Assembly (NCBI GenBank): GCA_002134785.1
Contig: MBQZ01000024.1
Coordinates: 1 to 37,523, forward strand
Source of the DNA: Crenothrix sp. D3
GTDB lineage: Bacteria; Pseudomonadota; Gammaproteobacteria; Methylococcales; Methylomonadaceae
Length of the DNA: 37,523 nucleotides
Direction of reading: 5' to 3'
Positions 1 to 7,507 of this stretch are shown here, piece by piece (positions within the stretch are counted from its first letter, which is position 1; each line of letters begins with the position of its first letter). Made by a program: the position numbers and the translations under genes. The notes under the pieces are model-generated. The model ran no database searches and was not told where the DNA came from. It saw nothing but the letters and a program-made list of their open reading frames with translations.

Positions 1-161
1 GCGCGATAACCACGTCTACCCGTATTGCGCTTCAGCTCACGGCTGATAGTCGATTCGGAAGTCTCAACAATCACTGCTATCTCTTTATTTAACGCTCCTG
101 CTTTCTTTAATGCCGCAATCTGGTATCGTTGTCCTTCAGTCAACTGTTTGTGTGTTTTCAT
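1..161 (-). CDS. IS30-family transposase, N-terminal part (cut by window edge)
   Basis: Reading the minus strand from the ATG at 161 gives a peptide starting MKTHKQLTEGQRYQIAALKK, followed by a helix-turn-helix ending TISRELKRNTGRRGYRA. This is the hallmark N-terminus of IS30-family transposases (HTH_38 type), which bind the element's terminal repeats; the DDE catalytic domain would lie outside the window. The element end is probably near 222, where the sequence reads toward the neighbouring cassette. No stop or frameshift is seen in the visible 53 codons, so the copy may be intact. The family call rests on the conserved SxxTISRELKRN pattern and is fairly secure. Confidence 0.85.
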   Translation of the reverse strand, partial: MKTHKQLTEGQRYQIAALKKAGALNKEIAVIVETSESTISRELKRNTGRRGYR

Positions 162-222
162 CGCTTATCCATCTTTGGTCGGATTGAGAGGGGATGAAAC
201 TATAGCAGTTGACCCCTTCTAA
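1..222 (-). mobile_element. End of an IS30-like insertion sequence
   Basis: The element contains the transposase start at 161 and about 60 bases of leader. The segment near 186-222 (GGGGATGAAACTATAGCAG and following) is a plausible terminal repeat because it lies at the expected distance ahead of the transposase, but the other end is not in the window, so the exact boundary and any target duplication cannot be confirmed. Confidence 0.5.
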
Positions 223-274
223 ATCTCTAAAAACGAATTGCATTTGTTAGTTGAATCTAAGAATTAAAAATAGC

Positions 275-1717
275 TCAACTAAGCATAAAATCATCAAGTT
301 CAGAATGACTGCTAATAATATCTTTTTCAGAAACACCATAAGCCCTTGCTAAATTTACACTGGCAAAAAGCAAATCAGTATTACGTTTTAAATCAAATGC
401 GGCTTCAGTTAGTTTTCCCAAACGGTCAAATTCTTTATCAATTGCTCTGATAATTGCCTGATAGTTTTCATCAATTTTATTCATGTAATCAGCCATATCT
501 TTACGCATTCGTTGAGCAACATCTTTACCCTTACCTATCGCAAATTCAGCTAATATTTTCCCCGCTAAAGAACCAATGACTGCGCCTAAAATTGGTATTG
601 GAATGAGCGTTTGTCCAGCGATAGTCGCTAAACCAACAATCGCAGATTCAGCACAAACCATTAAACCTAAATCGGTAAATTCTTCAAAAGTAATTTTATC
701 GGCTTTGTAATCACTCATTAAAGAGGAAATACCTTTTGCCGCGCTCACTATTGCACCAGCAAAAGGAGCGGGTAACGCGGCATTATTGGTAAGCAGATAA
801 ATAGCACCACCAGCAATAGCACCACCGACCGCACCTTTAGCGGTACTGATTCCAACCTCTTTCCAATCTTCTTGGGAAAACTGACCTTTAAAAGGATTTT
901 TGCCTTGTTTATGTTTGTTATAAAGAGCTGTTCCTAAAGAAATAGCCCCTCCCACAGCACCAGCTACAGCCGCCGCCTGTGCCGCACCTGCTAAAGAGGG
1001 TCTATGCTCATCTTTAATAGTATCTTTGAGTTTCTCGTTTTCTTGATTTAGTTTCTGTTCGTGATTATCAAGTGTTTCAGGTGCTTTATTTAATTGCACA
1101 TCGGCATAGTTCGATAAACTAGGTTTAACGACAGTATCAAAAGGCTGACCTGTTTGCATTTCAATGGCTTGAATTTTATTTAAAATAGCGGCTTTTGATT
1201 TTTCAGAAAGTTCATCAACAGGCAAGCCATTTTTAATTTTAATGACGGTTTCATAAGTATCTTTAGGAATATGATAAATAGAACCGTCACGTCCAAAATT
1301 ATTATATTTATCCATGTGATCTAATACATGGTTTAAATTATTATTAATACCATTAATAAATTTTGACTGAACAGCAATACCATCAAGTAAGTAATCCTCT
1401 GGAGCAAACCGCCCAACCCCGTCAAAAGTTGCTGTCATATTTTCTTGAGCTAATGCCGCTCTAGCATTACGAATACCAACTTCAACCTGCTCAGCTATTT
1501 CACCGTGTTTAGTTTTTATACTTCCAAGAATACCATCTGGATTAGCGATAAATTCTCGAACTTTATCAATTTGTTCAGTTGCTTTAGAAAAAGCGGCATC
1601 TTGTGCCGCTAATTTTAAAACTTCATCTTGAATGCGTTGATTGTTTAATTCCCCAATAATAGCGGCATTTACTTGGTCTGGAATTAAATGTTCTTTAGGT
1701 GTTTTATGTTGACTCAT
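275..1717 (-). CDS. Unrecognised glycine/alanine-rich putative membrane protein (480 aa), last gene of cassette
   Basis: I do not recognise a family. Residues 1 to about 240 are charged and predicted mostly helical, with a Glu/Lys/Gln-rich stretch near 215-240 that could be a coiled coil. Residues about 243-395 hold several glycine/alanine-rich hydrophobic segments separated by charged loops: one near 243-265, one near 292-325 and one near 352-390, the last containing IPIPILGAVIGSLAG. The C-terminal 85 residues are again helical and charged. There is no signal peptide. The glycine-zipper-like pattern resembles proteins that insert into membranes, but this is inference. The start codon overlaps the stop of the preceding gene (ATGA-type, 1714-1717), so the two are translationally coupled and probably act together. 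Gene content and orientation place it in the operon headed by the glycosylase-like gene. Confidence 0.75.
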   Translation of the reverse strand: MSQHKTPKEHLIPDQVNAAIIGELNNQRIQDEVLKLAAQDAAFSKATEQIDKVREFIANPDGILGSIKTKHGEIAEQVEVGIRNARAALAQENMTATFDGVGRFAPEDYLLDGIAVQSKFINGINNNLNHVLDHMDKYNNFGRDGSIYHIPKDTYETVIKIKNGLPVDELSEKSKAAILNKIQAIEMQTGQPFDTVVKPSLSNYADVQLNKAPETLDNHEQKLNQENEKLKDTIKDEHRPSLAGAAQAAAVAGAVGGAISLGTALYNKHKQGKNPFKGQFSQEDWKEVGISTAKGAVGGAIAGGAIYLLTNNAALPAPFAGAIVSAAKGISSLMSDYKADKITFEEFTDLGLMVCAESAIVGLATIAGQTLIPIPILGAVIGSLAGKILAEFAIGKGKDVAQRMRKDMADYMNKIDENYQAIIRAIDKEFDRLGKLTEAAFDLKRNTDLLFASVNLARAYGVSEKDIISSHSELDDFMLS

Positions 1718-2565
1718 GCAACAACCTTTTTATTTAGCAATTGCGATAAAGCGCGAATATTATTAGTTAATGCGGCTAATTCATTTTTATCTTCTGGACT
1801 GAATGAATGGTAATCATGTGGGGTAGAGTTTTTAAGTTTAAAAAGAATTTCATTTACACCTGCCACATGAGTTTTAGTTAAGGAAATCAAACCATTTACT
1901 TCACGCTCAGCTGCTTTTAATTGTGCAGTTAATACTTCTACTTCTTTGCGTTTAGCATTGGCTTCATTGGCAATTTTTTCATTTTTACTACGCGCAAATA
2001 AACCACCGCCTACGATAGCCACACCGCCAATTGCCCAACCGACTGGGCCAGCAAGTAAAAGCAATGCTTCACCTGCCGCCATACCACCAGCACCAGCGGC
2101 TAACGTACCGCCGCCTAACCAAGCTAACGCAGCATTCGTCGCCGCCGCGCCTGAAAGAGAGGCGATAGCCGTACCAGTACCCGCTGTGCCAAATGTTGTA
2201 GCAATTGCCATTGCCGCTGTTGGTGCAAAAGCCGCAGTACCAACACCCGCAAGAACACCCGCTGTCGCTGTTGTGCCAAATTGAAAATCAACATTATCGG
2301 ATTTTATTTGCAGGTCGCGTAACATTTGAGTAAATACACTAAACTCAGCTTTATATTCAGCAAAAGAACGGTCAAATTCTTTAGGTGTATTTGCTAATGT
2401 ATTGATATAGGCTTCTACCGCGCCTATTACCGCTTCACTGCTCTGTTTGCGTAAAACAAATAACTCTGCCGATGCCGCTTGTACTGTTTTAGCGTAATAT
2501 TTGTAGTTTTCAGCCGATTGATTCAATTTTGCAATTGCTTCTTTTTTTAAGTCGCCGTTAAACAT
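1714..2565 (-). CDS. Unrecognised helical protein with glycine-zipper-like hydrophobic core (283 aa)
   Basis: No family is recognised. Residues 1-93 are amphipathic helices rich in Glu, Lys and Ala. Residues about 97-190 are a long hydrophobic stretch very rich in Gly and Ala (for example GTAAFAPTAAMAIATTFGT and LLLLAGPVGWAIGGVAIVGG). Residues about 192-283 return to charged heptad-like helices (ANAKRKEVEVLTAQLKAAER), compatible with coiled coil. A helical bundle around a buried hydrophobic hairpin is the plan of alpha-helical pore-forming or membrane-remodelling proteins; that comparison is structural inference only. It sits 24 nt after the glycosylase-like gene and overlaps the next gene by 4 nt. 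Together with the 480-residue neighbour it forms a pair with similar architecture. The ORF on the opposite strand at 1946-2284 is a low-complexity shadow. Confidence 0.75.
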   Translation of the reverse strand: MFNGDLKKEAIAKLNQSAENYKYYAKTVQAASAELFVLRKQSSEAVIGAVEAYINTLANTPKEFDRSFAEYKAEFSVFTQMLRDLQIKSDNVDFQFGTTATAGVLAGVGTAAFAPTAAMAIATTFGTAGTGTAIASLSGAAATNAALAWLGGGTLAAGAGGMAAGEALLLLAGPVGWAIGGVAIVGGGLFARSKNEKIANEANAKRKEVEVLTAQLKAAEREVNGLISLTKTHVAGVNEILFKLKNSTPHDYHSFSPEDKNELAALTNNIRALSQLLNKKVVA

Positions 2566-2589
2566 GATTTTATCCTTGTAGTTTATTTT

Positions 2590-3345
2590 TTAAATACCAT
2601 ACCAATCGATTGATGGTACTTCACTAAAATGATTATCATAATAAAAAGTACCCTGAACAAAATTATTATCGTTATTAATACGAGGGTGTTCAGTATAATA
2701 TTTAGTACCATTAAAAATTAAATGACATAGTTTTTTTGCAGAACCCCATAAAAACCATGTCAGTCCTTGAGTATTGGTATCAACAAAATTTATAACTTCC
2801 TCAGTAAAATTTCCCCAAAAATTACTATGAGAATTTGAATTATCAATTTCACATGTAAATGCCGTATTTAAAAGCAATACTCCTTGTTGTTCCCAATGAT
2901 TAAATAATTGATTTGGTGGTAAGATAAAACTTATATCTCTTATAACATTACCAATAGACTCTGGTTTTCCTGTTTTTGGGTAGTTGTAATTTTTATGCAG
3001 CAATTTCAATATATTTCGTAAAGAAGGATTATTATGTTCTTTTTCTCTTAATTGCTCCCATCGAGTTATATTTCCTACTTCAAATGCTCTACCAGTTGCT
3101 ACGCTTCGTTGCGGGTATGGGTCTTGTCCTAAAATTACAATTTTGCACTCATTTAAATCCATTTGAAAAACTTTAAAAATATTATTCACATGAGGGGTAA
3201 TATTATTTTGAAGATAAGAATTTATAATTTGTCCTTCAATTATTGCTAAATAACCATTTTGTCCTGTAACGACAGGATTATTAAAAAAGCTATCCCAAGA
3301 ATTATGACAAGTTACGGTTGTTCCTAAAAAATTGAATGTAGCCAT
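2590..3345 (-). CDS. Divergent uracil-DNA glycosylase (UDG, family-1-like) superfamily protein
   Basis: The protein (251 aa) follows the family-1 Ung layout: a water-activating motif KIVILGQDPYP (Asp75, Tyr77), a GVLLLNTAFT block at 155-164 followed by NSH at 171-173, the WFLWGSAKK strand at 197-205, and a C-terminal His-Pro at 220-221 followed by HFSEV at 239-243. Known Ung enzymes remove uracil from DNA using the Asp and His and push the base out with the Leu of an HPSPLS loop. Here Asp and His remain, but GQDPYH has become GQDPYP and the HPSPLS loop is replaced by HPRINND. It may therefore act on another base or bind without normal base flipping. The gene is AT-rich, is the first of a three-gene operon, and has a WYL-type operator 46-64 nt upstream. 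It is unlikely to be the housekeeping ung, given its divergence and setting. Confidence 0.8.
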   Translation of the reverse strand: MATFNFLGTTVTCHNSWDSFFNNPVVTGQNGYLAIIEGQIINSYLQNNITPHVNNIFKVFQMDLNECKIVILGQDPYPQRSVATGRAFEVGNITRWEQLREKEHNNPSLRNILKLLHKNYNYPKTGKPESIGNVIRDISFILPPNQLFNHWEQQGVLLLNTAFTCEIDNSNSHSNFWGNFTEEVINFVDTNTQGLTWFLWGSAKKLCHLIFNGTKYYTEHPRINNDNNFVQGTFYYDNHFSEVPSIDWYGI

Positions 3346-3375
3346 TATTTTTTCCTAGCAAGTTAAATTAAATCC

Positions 3376-3381
3376 ATCATA
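3376..3381 (-). promoter_or_regulatory. Possible -10 box (TATGAT) of the glycosylase-like operon
   Basis: On the minus strand TATGAT lies 30 nt upstream of the start codon at 3345. The operator at 3391-3409 covers the region where the -35 box would be, an arrangement expected for repression. The -35 itself is not clear, so this is a tentative call. Confidence 0.4.
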
Positions 3382-3390
3382 CAACACAGC

Positions 3391-3409
3391 AACGACAGGT
3401 TGTGTCATT
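3391..3409. promoter_or_regulatory. Putative operator of the WYL regulator, copy 2 (AACGACA-GGTTG-TGTCATT)
   Basis: A 19-bp inverted repeat with 7-bp arms (one mismatch) and a 5-bp spacer. It is identical at 18 of 19 positions, and in the same orientation, to the copy at 4382-4400. It lies between the end of the WYL gene and the start of the glycosylase-like gene, at promoter distance. Two matching palindromes in front of two adjacent transcription units are strong evidence for a shared regulator site; that the WYL protein binds it is inference. Confidence 0.75.
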
Positions 3410-3431
3410 TCCACCAGCAAACCAAAAATAA

Positions 3432-4346
3432 TTATTGCCGCGTTTCATCACTGCCCAAATACTCCCGCAAGCCTTGTAATAAGCTATGGCGTAATTCATC
3501 GGGGCTAATGACTTGCACATTGGGCAACCAATAACGAATCAGCGGTAAAATTTGATGGTCGTGGGCAATGCGTGAGGAGACGATTAAACTGCCGTCTTCT
3601 AGGGTTTTGTCGATTTGTTGATTGGGGAGTAAGGCGCGGCGTTGGAAATAGTGGGCGACTGAGCTGTTGATTTTTAGCACGACTTCGCGCTTGGTGTCGG
3701 CAAACCAGATGCTGTCTTCTTGTTCGATGAGTTGGTGGGTTGCGGGGTCGGGTTTGAATTGTTCGGATTCGATGATGATGCTTTTTAATTGGCTGAAACT
3801 AAAGGCTTTCAGTTGTTCGTTAGCAATGGCGGCAAGATACCAAATGCCTTTGTGGTTCACTAATTTGTAGGGCTGGGCGCGGTAGGTTTTATCTTTGTAG
3901 CTAAATTGAATCCAGCGGTGTTTTAAAATGGCTTGTTCCAGTAGCTTGAATTCGTGATTTTTCTTGGCTAAATCTTCGTAGTGATGCCCTTTGACTAAAT
4001 AGGCTTGGGTGATACGCGCATCAAATAATTCACGCAGAAAATCATCTTTTAACACAGGGAACAGGGATTTAATCCCCGCTAAACAGGCAAAGCGTTCTAC
4101 ATCGTGGCTGTTGAGTTTGCCGAGATAATACGGTTGTAGGGAAATCAGCCCGTTTTCTTTTTCAAACGGTAAGTAGGTGAAGCGTTCTGAGAAGTCGCGT
4201 TGAATGGTGCGTAGTGTGACATTAAATTCCTCCGCCAGTTTACGAGGGTCTAGTTTTTCGCCGTCGTTAAGTTTGATGAGAATTTGGGTAAGTCGAACGG
4301 CGGTTTTGTCGTGTTCTTTGCTGGTTATTGCCATTGTGGAATCCAT
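3432..4346 (-). CDS. WYL-domain transcriptional regulator (HTH-WYL-WCX)
   Basis: A 304-residue protein with an N-terminal winged helix-turn-helix (about 18-65; KLAEEFNVTLRTIQRDFSE-like core), a WYL domain at about 140-200 carrying the signature GIWYLAAIA, and a C-terminal WCX region (about 220-300). This is the architecture of ligand-responsive regulators such as BrxR and CapW, which repress phage-defence operons, and of PafBC-type activators. The start at 4346 has an in-frame alternative at 4334 (MAITSK); neither has a clear ribosome binding site. A perfect 19-bp palindrome lies 36-54 nt upstream, and a near-identical one precedes the next gene downstream, pointing to autoregulation plus control of the three-gene operon. 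Its GC content is higher than that of the genes it appears to control. Confidence 0.9.
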   Translation of the reverse strand: MDSTMAITSKEHDKTAVRLTQILIKLNDGEKLDPRKLAEEFNVTLRTIQRDFSERFTYLPFEKENGLISLQPYYLGKLNSHDVERFACLAGIKSLFPVLKDDFLRELFDARITQAYLVKGHHYEDLAKKNHEFKLLEQAILKHRWIQFSYKDKTYRAQPYKLVNHKGIWYLAAIANEQLKAFSFSQLKSIIIESEQFKPDPATHQLIEQEDSIWFADTKREVVLKINSSVAHYFQRRALLPNQQIDKTLEDGSLIVSSRIAHDHQILPLIRYWLPNVQVISPDELRHSLLQGLREYLGSDETRQ

Positions 4347-4369
4347 TTGGGTTGATTAATAGCAAAACG

Positions 4370-4398
4370 ATAACATGAGGTAATGACAGGTTGTGTCA
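4370..4398 (-). promoter_or_regulatory. Putative promoter of the WYL regulator gene
   Basis: On the minus strand TGACAC (4393-4398) and TGTTAT (4370-4375) are separated by 17 bp, a reasonable sigma-70 promoter. The -35 hexamer lies inside the palindrome at 4382-4400, so binding there should block transcription. Confidence 0.5.
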
Positions 4399-4400
4399 TT
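4382..4400. promoter_or_regulatory. Putative operator of the WYL regulator, copy 1 (AATGACA-GGTTG-TGTCATT)
   Basis: A perfect inverted repeat: 7-bp arms, 5-bp spacer. It is located 36 nt upstream of the WYL gene start and overlaps its likely -35 box. It matches the copy at 3391-3409 at 18 of 19 positions including the spacer, which argues for recognition by the same dimeric protein rather than chance. Confidence 0.8.
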
Positions 4401-4517
4401 GAATAACTTTAAATGTGTAAGATGGAATAACCGAAATTCATTACATACTGTGCAGCCAATAAATGCTTTTGCTGTTGGACTTCAATCCATTGCAATGCGA
4501 TAAAAGACAACATCGCG

Positions 4518-4523
4518 TATAAT
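4518..4523 (+). promoter_or_regulatory. Possible -10 box (TATAAT) for ilvD
   Basis: A consensus TATAAT stands 58 nt upstream of the ilvD start. No good -35 box lies at 16-18 bp. The leader shows no run of Ile, Val or Leu codons, so an attenuator leader peptide is not supported. Confidence 0.4.
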
Positions 4524-4580
4524 TACGACTCATAACATTGGGCTTTATGCCTTAACTCATTACTAACAGCCACGAGAACA

Positions 4581-6281
4581 ATGATGTCCCATACAGACGA
4601 CCACAACACCCGTACTTTTTCTTCTTTAGTCGTAGATGGCATGGAACGCGCTCCAAGCCGCGCCATGTTGCACGCAGTTGGTTTTAGCAATGACGATTTT
4701 AAAAAGCCGCAAATCGGTATTGCATCAACGTGGAGCATGGTGACTCCGTGCAATATGCACATCAATAAATTAGCCGACCAAGCAGCACTGGGCGTTAATC
4801 AAGCGAATGGTAAAGCGGTGGTTTTCAACACTATCACTATTTCTGACGGTATCTCTATGGGTACGGAAGGCATGAAATACTCGCTGGTCTCGCGTGAAGT
4901 GATTGCAGATTCCATTGAAACTGTGGTCGGTTGCCAAGGTTTTGATGGTGTAGTGGCTATCGGTGGTTGTGATAAAAATATGCCAGGGTGCATGATTGCC
5001 ATTTCGCGCTTAAACCGTCCTGCGGTGTTTGTGTACGGCGGCACTATTTTGTCAGGTTGCCATAACAATAAAAAACTCGACGTGGTGTCAGTTTTTGAAG
5101 CCGTTGGCGCACGCGCTAACAACAAAATTGATGATGCTGAATTGGCAGCAATTGAAGCCAAAGCGATTCCAGGTGCAGGCTCATGTGGCGGTATGTACAC
5201 AGCCAACACAATGGCATCTGCGATTGAAGCCTTAGGTATGAGCTTACCCAACAGCTCCGCACAAGCGGCAATTTCCGAAGACAAACAAAAAGATTGTGAA
5301 CGCGCAGGCGCGGCAGTGTTAGAACTGCTGAAAAAAGACATTAAGCCCAGCGACATCATGACCAAAGCTGCCTTTGAAAACGCTATCACGGTCGTTATTG
5401 CCTTGGGTGGTTCAACCAATGCGGTGCTGCACATTTTAGCAATGGCAAACGCCGCAAAAGTCGATATTCAACTGGATGATTTTACCCGTATCGGCAAAAA
5501 TGTCCCGATGCTGGCGGATTTAAAACCCAGCGGGCAGTATTCCATGGCGGAACTGGTGGAAATCGGTGGCATTCAACCCTTAATGAAAATGCTGTTGGAT
5601 AAAGGCTTGCTACACGGTGATTGCTTAACCGTGACAGGTAAAACCTTGGCAGAAAATCTGGCTGATGTTGCACCGTATCCTGCGGAACAAGACATTATTC
5701 ATGATATGGAGCATCCGATTAAAAAAGACAGTCACTTAGTGATACTGTACGGCAACTTAGCCGTCGGTGGCGCGGTCGCGAAAATCACGGGTAAAGAAGG
5801 CTTGACCTTTACAGGTACAGCGAAAGTATTTGATGCCGAAGAACTCGCCCTAAAAAGCATCCTTAACGGCGACATCGTCAAAGGTGATGTGATTGTCATT
5901 CGTTACGAAGGGCCAAAAGGTGGGCCGGGGATGCGCGAAATGCTCTCCCCGACTTCTGCGATTATGGGTAAAGGTTTGGGTAAAGAAGTCGCGTTAATTA
6001 CCGACGGTCGTTTTTCAGGCGGTACGCATGGTTTTGTCGTCGGACATATCACCCCAGAAGCCTTCGTCGGCGGTGCATTGGCTATTGTCCAAACAGGCGA
6101 CACCATCACCATTGATGCTGAAAACAATGAATTGAAATTACACATTGATGACGCGGAAATCGCCCAACGTTTAACATCATGGCAACAACCCGCACCACGT
6201 TACACACGCGGCGTATTAGCAAAATATGCCAAGTTGGTTAATTCTGCTTCGTTGGGTGCAGTGACTGATAATTTAGATTGA
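4581..6281 (+). CDS. ilvD: Dihydroxy-acid dehydratase
   Basis: IlvD dehydrates 2,3-dihydroxy acids to 2-oxo acids in isoleucine and valine synthesis and also feeds pantothenate and leucine pathways. The 566-residue protein has the family's iron-sulfur cysteines, Cys57 in TPCN, Cys130 in [10 protein letters not shown] and a third in [13 protein letters not shown] near 203, and the C-terminal [11 protein letters not shown] and [10 protein letters not shown] blocks. Its length matches the 560-570 residue bacterial type rather than the about 615-residue enterobacterial one. The start could be either of two consecutive ATG codons at 4581 and 4584. It stands alone; other ilv genes are not in the window. 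The long antisense frame at 4799-5434 is a shadow of its codon usage. Confidence 0.97.
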   Translation: MMSHTDDHNTRTFSSLVVDGMERAPSRAMLHAVGFSNDDFKKPQIGIASTWSMVTPCNMHINKLADQAALGVNQANGKAVVFNTITISDGISMGTEGMKYSLVSREVIADSIETVVGCQGFDGVVAIGGCDKNMPGCMIAISRLNRPAVFVYGGTILSGCHNNKKLDVVSVFEAVGARANNKIDDAELAAIEAKAIPGAGSCGGMYTANTMASAIEALGMSLPNSSAQAAISEDKQKDCERAGAAVLELLKKDIKPSDIMTKAAFENAITVVIALGGSTNAVLHILAMANAAKVDIQLDDFTRIGKNVPMLADLKPSGQYSMAELVEIGGIQPLMKMLLDKGLLHGDCLTVTGKTLAENLADVAPYPAEQDIIHDMEHPIKKDSHLVILYGNLAVGGAVAKITGKEGLTFTGTAKVFDAEELALKSILNGDIVKGDVIVIRYEGPKGGPGMREMLSPTSAIMGKGLGKEVALITDGRFSGGTHGFVVGHITPEAFVGGALAIVQTGDTITIDAENNELKLHIDDAEIAQRLTSWQQPAPRYTRGVLAKYAKLVNSASLGAVTDNLD

Positions 6282-6283
6282 TT

Positions 6284-6360
6284 GTAGGATGGGGATAGGT
6301 GATAGCCGAACCCCATCATTCACTAAAGTGATGGGTTTTGCGTTGCTCTACCCATCCACG
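6284..6360. repeat. Nested palindromic repeat after ilvD
   Basis: Outer arms GGATGGG (6287-6293) and CCCATCC (6351-6357) enclose inner arms CCCATCA (6312-6318) and TGATGGG (6329-6335). This has the look of a dispersed REP/MITE-like intergenic repeat and may fold as a hairpin at the 3' end of the ilvD transcript. An ATG inside it (6289) is in frame with the next gene and would give a false N-terminal extension. Confidence 0.7.
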
Positions 6361-6366
6361 CAATTC

Positions 6367-7479
6367 ATGAGGTTTTTCTTGCCTATTCCAATTCGACGTA
6401 TTAAATCGTCACTTTTACTACTAACAATGACAAGCCTGATAAATGGCTGCTATTCATTTGGCCCCGATGCACTTAAGGGAACGCAGCCGCTTTATAATGC
6501 GGCTATCGTTGATAGTCAAAATGAGCAATTCATTCAAAATATTGTCCGTTTGCATTATCGTGACCCTGTGTTCTTTCTGGATGTGGTCAGTGTAACCGCG
6601 TCCTTAAAAATGGATTTATCGGCAGGCTTAGATCAATCGGCTTTTGATTTGAAGAGCGGCGGGGCAGATCTGTTACAGTTTAGTGCGGGTGGGGCTTACA
6701 GCACTTCGCCAACCATTGCCTACGCGCCACTGCAAGGTGAAGGTTTTGTTAAAAGCGTGCTTAAACCGATTGCACTTGAAGATTTGCTTGCACTCACTGG
6801 ATCGGGGTGGAGTAATCGGCGGGTATTAGGTTTGTGCGTGGAACGCATGAATGACATTAAGAATGTACCGATTGCTTCAGGGCCTACGCCTAAATTGTCG
6901 CCGCAGCATATCGACTCATTCAATCGCTTGTTACAGCTGTTTGATGTGGTGATGGGCGAAGACTTAATTATCCCTAGAACGAATCCTGTCACTAAAGAAA
7001 TTCAGTTGGAAATTAAATCGTCCCCTGTGTATCAAAATGAAATTCGGGAAATTAAACAGCTACTTGGTCTCGACCAGAATCTTGAAATTTATCACGTTAA
7101 CAGCGATTTTCTGCAACACAAAGGTGATACGATTTCAATACGCAGTCGTTCATTGATGAGTGTGTTTTTCTATTTGTCTCACAATATAGACACGCCAAAA
7201 GAACACAAAGAGGCTGGCTTAGTCACCGTGACACGCAACAAAGATGGCTCTGAATTTGACTGGAATAAAACCGCAGGTGGTGGTCTTTTTCACATTCGTC
7301 AAAGTTGGATGAAACCTGATCTGGCATTTGTTTCCATACCGTATCGCGGTCAATGGTTCTATGTAGCAGATAACGATTTAGAGTCAAAATCAACGTTTAT
7401 GTTATTGACGCAGTTATTCCGCTTGCAAGCAGGATCGGCTAAAGCAGCGGGGCCAACATTAACGCTTCCTGTGCGTTAA
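6367..7479 (+). CDS. Unrecognised lipoprotein (370 aa)
   Basis: From the ATG at 6367 the protein begins MRFFLPIPIRRIKSSLLLLT and continues to a lipobox LINGC, so it should be exported, acylated at that cysteine and membrane-anchored. The mature part contains no family I recognise. It includes the segment NIVRLHYRDPVFFLDVVSV soon after the anchor, a middle region with a possible Gly/Ser-rich beta section, and a C-terminal segment with PYRGQWFYVADNDLESKSTF. An upstream in-frame ATG at 6289 lies within a palindromic repeat and would bury the signal peptide, so it is rejected as the start. Secreted lipoproteins with RLHYRDP-like starts occur as uncharacterised proteins in Proteobacteria. The function is unknown. 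Confidence 0.75.
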   Translation: MRFFLPIPIRRIKSSLLLLTMTSLINGCYSFGPDALKGTQPLYNAAIVDSQNEQFIQNIVRLHYRDPVFFLDVVSVTASLKMDLSAGLDQSAFDLKSGGADLLQFSAGGAYSTSPTIAYAPLQGEGFVKSVLKPIALEDLLALTGSGWSNRRVLGLCVERMNDIKNVPIASGPTPKLSPQHIDSFNRLLQLFDVVMGEDLIIPRTNPVTKEIQLEIKSSPVYQNEIREIKQLLGLDQNLEIYHVNSDFLQHKGDTISIRSRSLMSVFFYLSHNIDTPKEHKEAGLVTVTRNKDGSEFDWNKTAGGGLFHIRQSWMKPDLAFVSIPYRGQWFYVADNDLESKSTFMLLTQLFRLQAGSAKAAGPTLTLPVR

Positions 7480-7507
7480 TTTTGTATGGAAACCATCTAG
7501 CATCATC

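Noticed and set aside
1946-2284. Plus-strand frame of 112 residues rich in Ala and Pro
   Set aside because: It lies antisense to the Gly/Ala-rich core of the 283-residue gene; low-complexity GC codons simply leave the opposite frame open.
2590-3345. Housekeeping uracil-DNA glycosylase ung
   Set aside because: The HPSPLS loop and GQDPYH are altered, and the gene sits in a WYL-controlled accessory operon.
4401-4580. Leader peptide or riboswitch ahead of ilvD
   Set aside because: No run of branched-chain amino acid codons and no convincing terminator/antiterminator pair is visible.
4799-5434. Minus-strand frame of 211 residues inside ilvD
   Set aside because: ilvD is unmistakable on the plus strand; the antisense frame has no motif or ribosome binding site.
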